Part shown: positions 33,754 to 42,439 of the stretch, piece after piece
Layout: every line of letters begins with the position of its first letter
Position numbering within the stretch: position 1 is the first letter of the stretch
NCBI GenBank assembly: GCA_919901565.1
Contig: CAKKPE010000035.1
Coordinates: 78,317-123,231, forward strand
Source: a bacterium
GTDB taxonomy: Bacteria > CG2-30-53-67
Length of the DNA: 44,915 bases
Direction: 5' to 3'
Position numbers and translations under genes: made by a program
The notes under the pieces: generated by a model
The model's database searches: none
Told to the model about the DNA's origin: nothing
The model's input: the letters and a program-made list of their open reading frames with translations, nothing else

Positions 33754-33809
33754 AATATTCTCCTTTTTAAACTTTTCCAGCCTATCTTTCCTGTTGTTTA
33801 AAAACAGTG

Positions 33810-34046
33810 CTATTTATGCATTTTGCTTTCTATGGTTTTCATCATATCATTGATCGTGCTAAATTTATCCATAGTAACTTCGCTCATATCAATAGAAACC
33901 TTTAACTTCTCTTCAATAAATGCAAGCAGTTTAATAAAACCAAGCGAATCTATGATCCCTGATTCAAATAACTGCTCATCATCCGCAATGGTTCCCTGAT
34001 CATACATAAAGTTACTGACTATAAATTTCTTCAGCAGTTCTTTCAT
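33810..34046 (-). CDS. Acyl carrier protein (DltC-like role)
   Basis: A 78-residue, acidic carrier protein. AAGGAG precedes the ATG. The phosphopantetheine site is ESGIIDSLGFIKLL with Ser34, and the flanking helices match the ACP/PCP fold. It would carry an acyl or aminoacyl thioester made by an adenylating enzyme; candidates are the ligases at 39989-41491 and 15341-16783. It lies 12 nt after the MBOAT stop and 56 nt before the microprotein start, in the position expected for the intracellular donor of a Dlt-like system. Confidence 0.88.
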   Translation of the reverse strand: MKELLKKFIVSNFMYDQGTIADDEQLFESGIIDSLGFIKLLAFIEEKLKVSIDMSEVTMDKFSTINDMMKTIESKMHK

Positions 34047-34058
34047 TCATTATCTCCT

Positions 34059-35246
34059 TTATATTATCTGATATACAATAGCCTTCACGGTGCTCATGTC
34101 AAAAGCAAACAAGATATATCCAAAGCTTACAAAGGTAAATGTAATGAATGTAGAAAATGGAACTGCGTAAGGGTTGTCGACCAGTTTTCGTATTTTAGCA
34201 TGTTTCTTTTTTATTTCCTGGAAAAACTGCCATATAAGCAGACCGGAACCATGATATACCCCCAAGAGAAGAAAAGGCAGGCTGCCCTCGTGCCATAGCA
34301 TAAAAATTACCATGGTTGAAAATATGCCGATGTAAATTTTTGCCTGAGATGCCCGGTAGCCAAAAAAAGGGAAAAAAAAGTAATCCCTTATAAAGCTGTA
34401 GACAGACATATGCCAGTTTCTCCAGAAGAGCGCTATATTTTTCTTGAGATAGGGATTATTAAAATTCTCCACAATCTTGTATCCGAACAATCTAGACACG
34501 CCAAGGGCCATGTCTGTATATCCAGAAAAATCCATATAAATCTGGATCGCCAGACCGTAAACTGAAAGTGTGACCAGCAGAGGCGAAACGTCTTGCGGAG
34601 AAAGAAGCAAGGGCATTATATATTTTTTAATTGAGTCAGCAACAACAAACTTTTTTATCATTCCGGAGATCATGCGGAACAACCCGTAATTGAAATCAGA
34701 AGAATCAAAAGATTTACATCCCGCAGTCTGAGGCTGAACCTTCTGAAACCTGTCGACCGGCCCGGCCAGGAATGTCGGAAAGAAAAACGTATATAACGCC
34801 AAATCCCAGAACGTATGTTCCGGCAAGGTTTTCCTGTAGATCTCCACTATATAATGAATCAGCCTGAAAATAACATAAGACATCCCCAATGGCATGATAA
34901 TCTTTGAGAATGTAGTTTCGTTCATGAATGGAAGGCTTATTCCAAGCCTGGATAAAGCATCGAGCATAAAATTAATATATTTGAAAATACATAGATTCCC
35001 GATGAGCCAGAATAAAGAAAGCTGTAAAAAAAGTTTTCTGTTTTTTTCGTCCCTGCTGACATAGCTCCCTGCAATATAAATCAATAAAGAATTAAAAAAA
35101 AGATATACCGCATACTTCGGACTAAGAAAACACATAAAAACAAGGCTCGCTCCAACTAAAAATATACTGCGCTTTCTCCACGGGAGAAGCCAGTAGATCA
35201 AAACACTCACAGACATAAAAATTAAAAAATATAATACCTGCTGCAC
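34059..35246 (-). CDS. MBOAT family O-acyltransferase (DltB-like role)
   Basis: A 395-residue polytopic protein starting at GTG 35246 with AAGGAAC in front. Family blocks are MPLGMSYVIFRLIHYIVEIY, FFFPTFLAGPVDRF, YMDFSGYTDMALGVSRLFG, NFNNPYLKKNIALFWRNWH and MLWHEGS, with catalytic His319. It has about 10-11 helices. MBOATs such as DltB and AlgI take an acyl group from a cytoplasmic thioester and present it outside. The protein is shorter than AlgI (about 500 residues) and close to DltB (about 400), and its C-terminus (MSTVKAIVYQII) lacks a fused F-x-Y-x-x-F tail, which agrees with a separate microprotein. Confidence 0.9.
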   Translation of the reverse strand: MQQVLYFLIFMSVSVLIYWLLPWRKRSIFLVGASLVFMCFLSPKYAVYLFFNSLLIYIAGSYVSRDEKNRKLFLQLSLFWLIGNLCIFKYINFMLDALSRLGISLPFMNETTFSKIIMPLGMSYVIFRLIHYIVEIYRKTLPEHTFWDLALYTFFFPTFLAGPVDRFQKVQPQTAGCKSFDSSDFNYGLFRMISGMIKKFVVADSIKKYIMPLLLSPQDVSPLLVTLSVYGLAIQIYMDFSGYTDMALGVSRLFGYKIVENFNNPYLKKNIALFWRNWHMSVYSFIRDYFFFPFFGYRASQAKIYIGIFSTMVIFMLWHEGSLPFLLLGVYHGSGLLIWQFFQEIKKKHAKIRKLVDNPYAVPFSTFITFTFVSFGYILFAFDMSTVKAIVYQII

Positions 35247-35325
35247 TTCTGTTCCTTGCTTATTCTTTGTAAATGCCAGAACGGAGCGTTGAGATAAAAT
35301 CCCTCACCACCAAGGCTGTCCTTCC

Positions 35326-36681
35326 CTAATGTCTCCTCAATACAAATTTGGCAAACGGTTTCAAGACCTTATCAATGAATTTAATCAAATATATTATAAA
35401 ATAATCCAGACACCGATAAGAAGATTTAGTGTAAAAAAGCTTTTTTAATTCTTTTACATCTTCCGGCAATAAATCAGTATCCTTACGCAACAACCCGTTC
35501 TCAACGGCGATTTTGTGTATTTCAGTGTAAGGTTCTATGCGTATCCAACTGAGGAAGACCCCGCCTCGACCAGAGAGATAGATAGGGATCTTAAAATAAA
35601 GATACAGAGTTTTTATCACATTACCAAATCCTGCCTGAGGGATGAAAAAGAAACTATAGCCTGCCTTTACACCATCTATTTTCTTCATCATTCTCAGATT
35701 TTTCTGTATATCCTGCTCCGTAATACCTTTTCTCAAGAAGGAAAGCGCCTTATCGGTTGCACCGTCAGGCGAGAAACCAAAATGTTTACAGCCTGCCTTC
35801 CTGGCAAGAAGCACAAGGTCTTCAGTGGTGTGTTTTATCTCAAACCAGGCACTCCATTCAACATCCAATTTTCTTCTGATAATTTCTTCGCAAATCTCCT
35901 TCGCATGCGAAGGAGGGATATTAAAGATATTGTCTACAAAAGTAAACTTTTTGATTCCCAAACTGATCAGATATTCTATTTCATCAACAACGGACTCGGA
36001 CGAACGGAGACGTAATTTCTTGCCGCTTAGAAAAGGATAACCGCAGTAGGTACAATCAAGCATGCATCCACGCTTGCTTTGAATCCCGATAAAGTTGTCC
36101 ATTGGCCCGTTATATTGCTGAATATCTACAATCTCTTTGTCCCTTTTCGGAACAGGCAATTTGCTGAAATCGGGAAGTTCTCTGGGGCCGGTAAAATGAA
36201 CTGAATTGTTCTTGCGTATATAAATTCCTTTAACCATTCCTGGTGAATCTATATGATCTAACAATTCCGGTGTGGATTCCTCTCCCTCTAAATAAATCCC
36301 GAAATCAAATTCCGGAATTCTTTCCATGATTTTTTGAGCAAATATGGAGAAGCCTGCACCACCGACCAGAAGTTTAATGTTCGGATTGATTTCTTTGATC
36401 AGATGCGCTGTTGGCTTAATGGTTTTAAAATGATAAAAAATATCCGGCCTGTAAGTAGAATCGATGTTGCGAATAGAAATTCCGACAACATCAGGATGAA
36501 AATTCATGATTTCTGTTTTCAGCTGATCATAGGCGGAAGACAGCTCCCACATATTCAGATCAACTATTTTTACATGGTGTTTCTCTCTTAAGGCATTGGC
36601 TATATAACACAAGCCTATCGGAAACAACGGGTGGGAAAACGTTATTCTTCCCAAATGTGATTGTAGTAATAAGACTTTCAT
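35326..36681 (-). CDS. B12-binding-domain radical SAM protein
   Basis: A 451-residue protein with AGGA 8 nt before the ATG. The N-terminus is B12-binding-like (MKVLLLQSHLGRITFSHP, VVGISIRNIDST, LLVGGAGFSIFA). The radical SAM core has SKRGCMLDCTYCGYPFLSG (C-x3-C-x2-C) and KKFTFVDNIFNIPP. It resembles the protein at 18030-19490 in layout but not closely in sequence. It lies between the MBOAT and the Wzc-like gene. A methylation or rearrangement of an EPS sugar or lipid is plausible, but no substrate can be assigned. Confidence 0.85.
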   Translation of the reverse strand: MKVLLLQSHLGRITFSHPLFPIGLCYIANALREKHHVKIVDLNMWELSSAYDQLKTEIMNFHPDVVGISIRNIDSTYRPDIFYHFKTIKPTAHLIKEINPNIKLLVGGAGFSIFAQKIMERIPEFDFGIYLEGEESTPELLDHIDSPGMVKGIYIRKNNSVHFTGPRELPDFSKLPVPKRDKEIVDIQQYNGPMDNFIGIQSKRGCMLDCTYCGYPFLSGKKLRLRSSESVVDEIEYLISLGIKKFTFVDNIFNIPPSHAKEICEEIIRRKLDVEWSAWFEIKHTTEDLVLLARKAGCKHFGFSPDGATDKALSFLRKGITEQDIQKNLRMMKKIDGVKAGYSFFFIPQAGFGNVIKTLYLYFKIPIYLSGRGGVFLSWIRIEPYTEIHKIAVENGLLRKDTDLLPEDVKELKKLFYTKSSYRCLDYFIIYLIKFIDKVLKPFAKFVLRRH

Positions 36682-36771
36682 ATTCTAAATCCTAAATGTT
36701 TTATTTGATTATCAGGTTAAAAAGCGTGTTTACATGAGGTGGGGGGTATCTGGGGTGCGGACATGAGTGGC

Positions 36772-38808
36772 TTACACACAGTTTATAACGACTCCTATGG
36801 CGGGGATATTTGCATTTTTTAAGAGCTCGTCGGTTCTGGACATGTCATCGCGGGTTGTCTTTTTGCTCCTAAGCAGAATTATCATATCGTCTAAATTCTT
36901 CATCAATAAAACAGCGTCATTCTTCAGCAAGAGCGGCGCTGAGTGGAATAAGAGAATATCATATATTGCTTCCAGTTTTCCTACGACATCCTTCATCTTG
37001 TTTGACTTGATAAGCAGCCCTGAGTCAGAAGGTGCAGAACCTGCGGGCAGGACATCCAGACCGTCAATCCCTGAAGCAAGTATGGCTTTTTCTATCTCTG
37101 TGTTTTCCAATAACAAATCAGCAAGTCCCTCTGTGTTCTGAAGATCAAACAATTCGTGCAGCTTAGGTCTTCTGAAATCAGCATCCACCAGAAGAACTTT
37201 TTTCCCTTCTCTGGCAAGTATAATGCCCATATTGGCTGCTGCAGTAGCACTGCCTTCTTTGGGGTTGATACCGCTGATTAACAATTTTTTATATGGATGA
37301 TCAAGACTTGCAAATTGAGCGCTGGATAGAACCTTCCGGTATGATTCATACAACGGATCATTAGGGTCTGTCATTGAAATGAGATGTTTCCCTTTTTTAA
37401 ATTCGGGAATCGAACCCAGGAATGTAAACCGATAATCCTTCAGATCTTTATAATCCCTGATTGTTTGATCCATATAATCTATCAAGAATGCGATGAAAAC
37501 ACCCCAGAATAAACCAAGGAAAATTCCGACGATATAAATCAGCGTTTTCTTGGGGAAATACATTGCCTTAGAGTCAGGCGCCTGCGCAGGTTCAACCAAT
37601 CTGATCTTAGAGACAGTCATCGATTCAGCGACATTCACCTGACTTAAAAATTCCAGAAGCTCTTTGTATATACTCTGATTTGCAGTAATTGAAAGGTCTA
37701 AGGCAGTGAGTACCATGTTTTTATTAGGTATTTTTAACAGTTCCGTCTGGGATTTGTTCAGGAATTTATTTAATAGCTCTCTCTTTATTTCTCCAATCCT
37801 TTTACTAATATATGCATCTTTCAGATTTTTCACTAATTCGTCATAAACCGGAGCCATAGAAATATCATTCTCACCGAATGCCACCTCCAACTTTTCCTTA
37901 AGCAAACCTCTTAAAACCTCAACCTCCTTGTTAATCTGTAAAACATCAGGATGTTCTTCGGTAAGTTCACTCCTTTTCCCGGCGACTTCGACTAATAAGT
38001 CATTCAGCTTGCCTTCCATGGAACTTATTAAATTGCTTGATGCATATTCTTTCCCTGCGAGCTTTTTTTCAATCAAGGCAATGCTTTCGACAGCCTGGAA
38101 AATAGCGATTTCATTGGCCTTATAATCAGTTTTCAACTGCTCAATATAAGTGAGAAGATTTTTGGTCTCGACATCTATATCCACAGTTCCTTCCTGAATC
38201 ATAAAAGCCTTTTTCTTCGCTAAAGAATCATCATATTCTTTCTTAATATCCTTTATCTTGTCTTGTATATATGTACGGGCGATTTTGAAGCTCTCTCTTC
38301 TCCTTTCAAGGGTGTAGGATATATAGAGTTCCGCCAATTTGTTTGCTATATTGGCGGCTTCTTCACGGTTTGTAGAACCGCCGGTGATTTGCAGCATGTC
38401 CGACTGTTGATACTGATCAACATCTATATAGGGTCGCGGAAAAAGCAGGGTAACCGGAGAGAATATGATCTTGTCCGCTGTCATTTTATCCCCATTCCTC
38501 TTTTCGAGATTCAGTTCAGCAATCAGTTTTCCGAGGACGGGTTTTACCTGGGCAAGAGCTATCTCCGTATCATAAGTTGGAGTCTGGGATGTGCTCTTCT
38601 GTTGAGTATCCGGAATATTAAGGCTGGCCATCAGGGTAGACATGCCATCGTCTGATGACTGAATAAGCACCTTGCTTCTTCCCTCGTAAAGCGGAGTTGC
38701 TACATTAGCCCCTATCACAGCCGTGATTAAAATGATTAAAAAACTGGCGATAACTATCCATTTTCTACGAAGGATAATTTCCCAATATTTTCTGAGTTCC
38801 ATAGCCAA
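36772..38808 (-). CDS. Wzc-like chain-length/BY-kinase protein with degenerate ATP site
   Basis: A 678-residue inner-membrane protein. Residues 1-40 hold a Wzz-type helix (MELRKYWEIILRRKWIVI). A long periplasmic coiled-coil region follows, and a second helix lies near ALIYIVGIFLGLFWGVF. The cytoplasmic domain has Walker A' VLLVDADFRRPKLHELF intact, but the P-loop reads GINPKEGSATAAANMG where a G-K-T/S is expected, and Walker B reads ILLFHSAPLL where D-x-P-P is expected. The C-terminus ends IGVVINCV without the tyrosine cluster of bacterial tyrosine kinases. It probably controls chain length and export without kinase activity. The start may be the ATG at 38802 instead of the TTG at 38808. Confidence 0.85.
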   Translation of the reverse strand: MAMELRKYWEIILRRKWIVIASFLIILITAVIGANVATPLYEGRSKVLIQSSDDGMSTLMASLNIPDTQQKSTSQTPTYDTEIALAQVKPVLGKLIAELNLEKRNGDKMTADKIIFSPVTLLFPRPYIDVDQYQQSDMLQITGGSTNREEAANIANKLAELYISYTLERRRESFKIARTYIQDKIKDIKKEYDDSLAKKKAFMIQEGTVDIDVETKNLLTYIEQLKTDYKANEIAIFQAVESIALIEKKLAGKEYASSNLISSMEGKLNDLLVEVAGKRSELTEEHPDVLQINKEVEVLRGLLKEKLEVAFGENDISMAPVYDELVKNLKDAYISKRIGEIKRELLNKFLNKSQTELLKIPNKNMVLTALDLSITANQSIYKELLEFLSQVNVAESMTVSKIRLVEPAQAPDSKAMYFPKKTLIYIVGIFLGLFWGVFIAFLIDYMDQTIRDYKDLKDYRFTFLGSIPEFKKGKHLISMTDPNDPLYESYRKVLSSAQFASLDHPYKKLLISGINPKEGSATAAANMGIILAREGKKVLLVDADFRRPKLHELFDLQNTEGLADLLLENTEIEKAILASGIDGLDVLPAGSAPSDSGLLIKSNKMKDVVGKLEAIYDILLFHSAPLLLKNDAVLLMKNLDDMIILLRSKKTTRDDMSRTDELLKNANIPAIGVVINCV

Positions 38809-38831
38809 TGTTCTCCATTACTATTGATAGT

Positions 38832-39992
38832 TTATACTTTCAGCAGAATCTTTCCGCCTGTCCTCTTTGTAGAAGCAACGATGGCATCCAAAATCTTCTC
38901 GAATGGGTATTTTGCTGTAATCATTTTTTCCGGATTCAATTTCCCTGAAGCAATTAATTTAATGATATTCGGAAATATTTCATAACCTGAATGGCCCCTC
39001 GCGCCTATAATCTTATTAGCGCCGGAGACGAGGGCATCCAGATACACAGGCGTAGTTGTAGCTGCTCTACCCAGATAGATGATCTTGCTGTTTGCTGACA
39101 TGGACTTCTCCATTTCGGGTATTGTCAAAGGCGCAGCCCCCGCAGCCTCTATTTGAATCTCGGCGCCCCGCCCGTTTGTAATTTCCATGACTTTCTCACT
39201 CGGTTTATACCCGTTTAACTTTCCAGCATTAAAAACATAATCAGCTCCCATATCTTCTGCTATCCTTAACCTCTCATCGATCACATCAAATACTATAATC
39301 TGGCTGGCGCCGGCTAACCTGGAGAGGGCAACAGCCCCAAGTCCAATAGAACCTGCGCCATATACGACAACGGTTGCTCCCGGATTAAATCCTCCACCGG
39401 CAATGAAAATACCATTGTAGGCACACCCTATCGGCTCAATAAGAGCTGCTATGTCAAATGTTTTATCTCCCGAAAATACCTTTGCAATACTATTAATCTT
39501 CCAGCAATGCCTTGCATTGACGCTTATATATTCGGCAAAAGCGCCGTCAGCGCTTAAGCCTAATAATTCCACATGTTCACACTGGTTAGGATGCCCGCTC
39601 CTGCAGGGCTGGCACATCCCGCACCACATAATACTCTCTACCGCAACTTGATCGCCAACCTCAAGGGTACTTACCCTGCTGCCGGTTTTTTCAATAACTC
39701 CCGAGAATTCATGTCCCAGAATACACGGCAGTTTGGTTAAGCCGGAAAATATGATATATCCTTCATGATCCGTTTCATATAAATGTGTATCAGAACCGCA
39801 TATGCCACAGGCTTTAACCCTGATCAGCACTTCATCATCTCTGATATCGGGTACAGGCACATCTTTCACTTCAAAATGAGGATGACGCCATACCTGACTG
39901 CCGATCATGGCTCTCCTCTTTACCTTTTCGTCTTCACTCATGCCATAGTTGTTTTTCGGTGACCACTCGGCATCAACAACCAGTGCCCTCAT
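38832..39992 (-). CDS. Zinc-dependent medium-chain alcohol dehydrogenase
   Basis: A 386-residue MDR enzyme. It has the catalytic zinc motif VKACGICGSDTHLYE, GHEFSGVIEKTGSRV, the structural zinc cysteines CGMCQPCRSGHPNQC, and the NAD-binding VVYGAGSIGLGAVALSR. The overall pattern resembles scyllo-inosose or polyol dehydrogenases more than ethanol dehydrogenases, but this is only a resemblance. It overlaps the stop of the adenylating enzyme by 4 nt, so the two should be made together. It may supply an oxidised sugar or polyol for the glycan or for its acyl modification. Confidence 0.85.
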   Translation of the reverse strand: MRALVVDAEWSPKNNYGMSEDEKVKRRAMIGSQVWRHPHFEVKDVPVPDIRDDEVLIRVKACGICGSDTHLYETDHEGYIIFSGLTKLPCILGHEFSGVIEKTGSRVSTLEVGDQVAVESIMWCGMCQPCRSGHPNQCEHVELLGLSADGAFAEYISVNARHCWKINSIAKVFSGDKTFDIAALIEPIGCAYNGIFIAGGGFNPGATVVVYGAGSIGLGAVALSRLAGASQIIVFDVIDERLRIAEDMGADYVFNAGKLNGYKPSEKVMEITNGRGAEIQIEAAGAAPLTIPEMEKSMSANSKIIYLGRAATTTPVYLDALVSGANKIIGARGHSGYEIFPNIIKLIASGKLNPEKMITAKYPFEKILDAIVASTKRTGGKILLKV

Positions 39993-41491
39993 TTCATCTC
40001 CATCTGCAATTGCTTCTTATTGATTTTCCCGCTCCCGATCTTTGGCAGACTTTCTCTGAACTCCACTATTCTCGGCACCTTGTAATGGGGCATTTTCTCT
40101 CTACAGAATTCGATTATTTCCTTCTCTGTTAAATTCCTGCCATTCTTTAAAACAATAATGGCCAAGGGTATTTCTCCCCTTAGTCTGTCCCTTGAAGAGA
40201 CGACTACGGCTTCTTTAACATCCGGGTGCTCAATCAGCACAAGCTCAATCTCCATAGGATAGACCTTAAGACCAGCCACCTTCAGCATGCCTGTTTTCCT
40301 ATCTACAAAATAGAAGTTGCCGTTGCCGTCCGTTCTGCCCAAATCTCCGCTGTAATACCAGCCATCTTTAAAAGATTCCTGGTTATTCATTAAGTCTTCA
40401 TAATAGCTCTGGATGACTGCGGGCCCCTTAAAGATCATCTCCCCGATTCTCCCATTCGGGAGTTCAACACCATTCTCGTCAACAATCTTTATCTCATAAG
40501 ACATGCAGGGTTTTCCTATGGAACCGGGAATGAACGGCTCTCCAGGAACGTTGGCAATGGCGATACCCGTTGTCTCGGTGCTGCCCCATACAGGCAGAAT
40601 GGGTACGCCGACCTTCTGCCTGAAATTGTTGATAAGATCTGCCCTTGTATGCATGCCTCCGCTTTCCGGAATCCTTAAAGAACTAAGGTCATATTCTTTA
40701 TGTTCGAGTAACTCCAGCATGGTCTCATACATTGGAGCTAACCCCATCATACAGGTAACGCCATGAACTGAAATTGCTTCGGCGATTGATTTAGGATATA
40801 TTGTATCCACCAAGACTATTGTCCCTCCTAAATAAAGGGGCCTGGCAAATATCTCATGCGGGTGGGCAAATGGAGCAAACATGCAAAGGTGGACATCATC
40901 GTGTGTCAGTTTAAGAGCATCTACTGAAGCAAGAGTATTCCAATATATATTTGAATGGGTAGTTAGTGCACCCTTGGCATTCCCTGTAGAACCCGATGTA
41001 TAGTTAAGATAAACAATATCATCTTCATTTACCTTAATGAAGAGATTATCGGAACTTCTGCCTTTTAAAACATTATCCCAGGATAAGCTTTCCTCAAAGC
41101 TCCCTTCACCAACAGATATGACAGGAATTTCTGAGCATGAGGGGATAGAACTTCTCGCCAGCGCCAAATATTTTTTATGGACGAAAAGGCAGCGGGGCTT
41201 GATATGTTCCAGAATGACTCTAAGCTTATCATCCATGAACTCATAATTCAAAGGAGCCAATATCCCCTGAGCCTTTGCGACTCCAAGAAAAATAACAATA
41301 AGTTCGGGTATTCTGGGAAGCATAACGCCGACCCTGTCACCTTTCTTAAACCCTATGTCAATCAAGGTATGAGCCAGCCTGTTTGCGGATTCGTTCAGTT
41401 CTCGATAAGTAATCCTGATGCCATGATAGGCTATGGCTGTCTTCTCTGGAAAATTTTTCGCATTTCTTTCAATCATCTCTACAAGAGTCAT
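39989..41491 (-). CDS. AMP-dependent acyl/aminoacyl adenylating enzyme
   Basis: A 500-residue ANL superfamily protein. It starts TLVEMIERNAKNFPEKTAIA, then the P-loop YLNYTSGSTGNAKGALTTH, VWGSTETTG, GWYYSGDLGRTD with DRKTGMLKVAGLKVYPMEIE, and the catalytic lysine in GSGKINKKQ. It forms an acyl-adenylate and transfers the acyl group to CoA or a carrier. As the only such gene upstream of the MBOAT/carrier cassette in the same transcription direction, it is the best candidate to charge the carrier at 33810-34046, in the role of DltA. Substrate choice (D-alanine, other amino acid or fatty acid) cannot be read here. Confidence 0.88.
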   Translation of the reverse strand: MTLVEMIERNAKNFPEKTAIAYHGIRITYRELNESANRLAHTLIDIGFKKGDRVGVMLPRIPELIVIFLGVAKAQGILAPLNYEFMDDKLRVILEHIKPRCLFVHKKYLALARSSIPSCSEIPVISVGEGSFEESLSWDNVLKGRSSDNLFIKVNEDDIVYLNYTSGSTGNAKGALTTHSNIYWNTLASVDALKLTHDDVHLCMFAPFAHPHEIFARPLYLGGTIVLVDTIYPKSIAEAISVHGVTCMMGLAPMYETMLELLEHKEYDLSSLRIPESGGMHTRADLINNFRQKVGVPILPVWGSTETTGIAIANVPGEPFIPGSIGKPCMSYEIKIVDENGVELPNGRIGEMIFKGPAVIQSYYEDLMNNQESFKDGWYYSGDLGRTDGNGNFYFVDRKTGMLKVAGLKVYPMEIELVLIEHPDVKEAVVVSSRDRLRGEIPLAIIVLKNGRNLTEKEIIEFCREKMPHYKVPRIVEFRESLPKIGSGKINKKQLQMEMK

Positions 41492-41537
41492 ATTGTCAAG
41501 ACCTTCTACGATATGTTTTTAAGAAATAAAATTTTGT

Positions 41538-42368
41538 TTATTGGGCAGGAACGGATATGCCACTAGAAGCGCCTCCACTATTTCTCAGTTCTATTGACTG
41601 GCCAATATAATATCCACTTTCAAGCGAAACTATCGGTGAAATGATCGCCGATAAGTGGGTAAAAAATTTGTCCACATTAGAAATAGTGGTTCTTGGTACA
41701 TAAATGATGTCGCCTCTTTGCAGTACAACATTTTGCGATAAATCGCCTTCTCTTAAAGCTTTTTCCAGATTAAGAACGGATAATTTTGGTTTTTTTATAT
41801 CTCCCCTTATAAGTAAAACGTTTTTCTGTTTACCATCCAGAGTAAAACCGCCTGCCTGAGATATCAGATCAAGGGCGGTCAGGGTAGTCTCCATCTGGAA
41901 ATATCCCGGGTTTTTAACCTCACCAAGGACGATAACCTTTTGAGCCTGGAAACTTACAACACCAACCGAAACCTGAGGGTCGATAATGTATTTTAAAAGT
42001 CCTTCCTGAATCTTGTCTCTTAACTGGAAAATGCTCCCCCCGCCAGCCTGGATATCCTTAACCAATGGAAAAGTAATTTTTCCCGATGAGCCGATCTGAA
42101 TGGTCCTATGCAGATCGTCATGACGATAAACCATAATTTCAATCTTGTCTCCAGGGCCAAGGATAAACTCACTGACTCTTGCCTCATTAGCGGATTCTTC
42201 CGATGTTGGAGCAATTATATCTTCTGAACTAATTTTAGGGGATTCTTCCGATGTTGGAGCAACGATATCTTCTGAACTAATTTGTGAAGTATCTTTTGTT
42301 GTTGCGCAACCAAATAAAAAAAAGAGAATAAAAATAGATGCATATAATATATTTCTTTTAAGAAGCAT
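41538..42368 (-). CDS. Wza-like polysaccharide export lipoprotein (OPX family)
   Basis: About 276 residues from the ATG at 42368 (MLLKRNILYAS), which has AAGGAG 7 nt upstream; an extended frame to 42431 lacks this. The signal peptide ends in the lipobox FLFGC, so it is a lipoprotein. Residues about 25-52 are a low-complexity acidic repeat. The export domain follows: FILGPGDKIEIMVYRHDDL, the poly-export segment with KITFPLVKDIQAGG, and an SLBB-like part (KVIVLGEVKNPGYFQM, DGKQKNVLLIRGD). The protein is shorter than E. coli Wza (379) and would form an outer-membrane or periplasmic exit path with the Wzc-like partner. Confidence 0.88.
   Translation of the reverse strand: MLLKRNILYASIFILFFLFGCATTKDTSQISSEDIVAPTSEESPKISSEDIIAPTSEESANEARVSEFILGPGDKIEIMVYRHDDLHRTIQIGSSGKITFPLVKDIQAGGGSIFQLRDKIQEGLLKYIIDPQVSVGVVSFQAQKVIVLGEVKNPGYFQMETTLTALDLISQAGGFTLDGKQKNVLLIRGDIKKPKLSVLNLEKALREGDLSQNVVLQRGDIIYVPRTTISNVDKFFTHLSAIISPIVSLESGYYIGQSIELRNSGGASSGISVPAQ
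42193..42283 (-). repeat. Tandem 48-bp coding repeat in the export lipoprotein
   Basis: Two units start at 42193 and 42241 (48-bp spacing), nearly identical over their shared part. They encode SSEDIVAPTSEESPKI and then SSEDIIAPTSEESANE, just after the lipid anchor. The acidic, flexible repeat probably forms a spacer between membrane and folded domain. Recent duplication is likely, and copy number may vary between strains. Confidence 0.75.
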
Positions 42369-42439
42369 ATTTATTCTCCTTGGTTTTAAGTTTTTGAACA
42401 TGGAATACCCGCCTGATACTAAAACAGACAAAATTCGTT

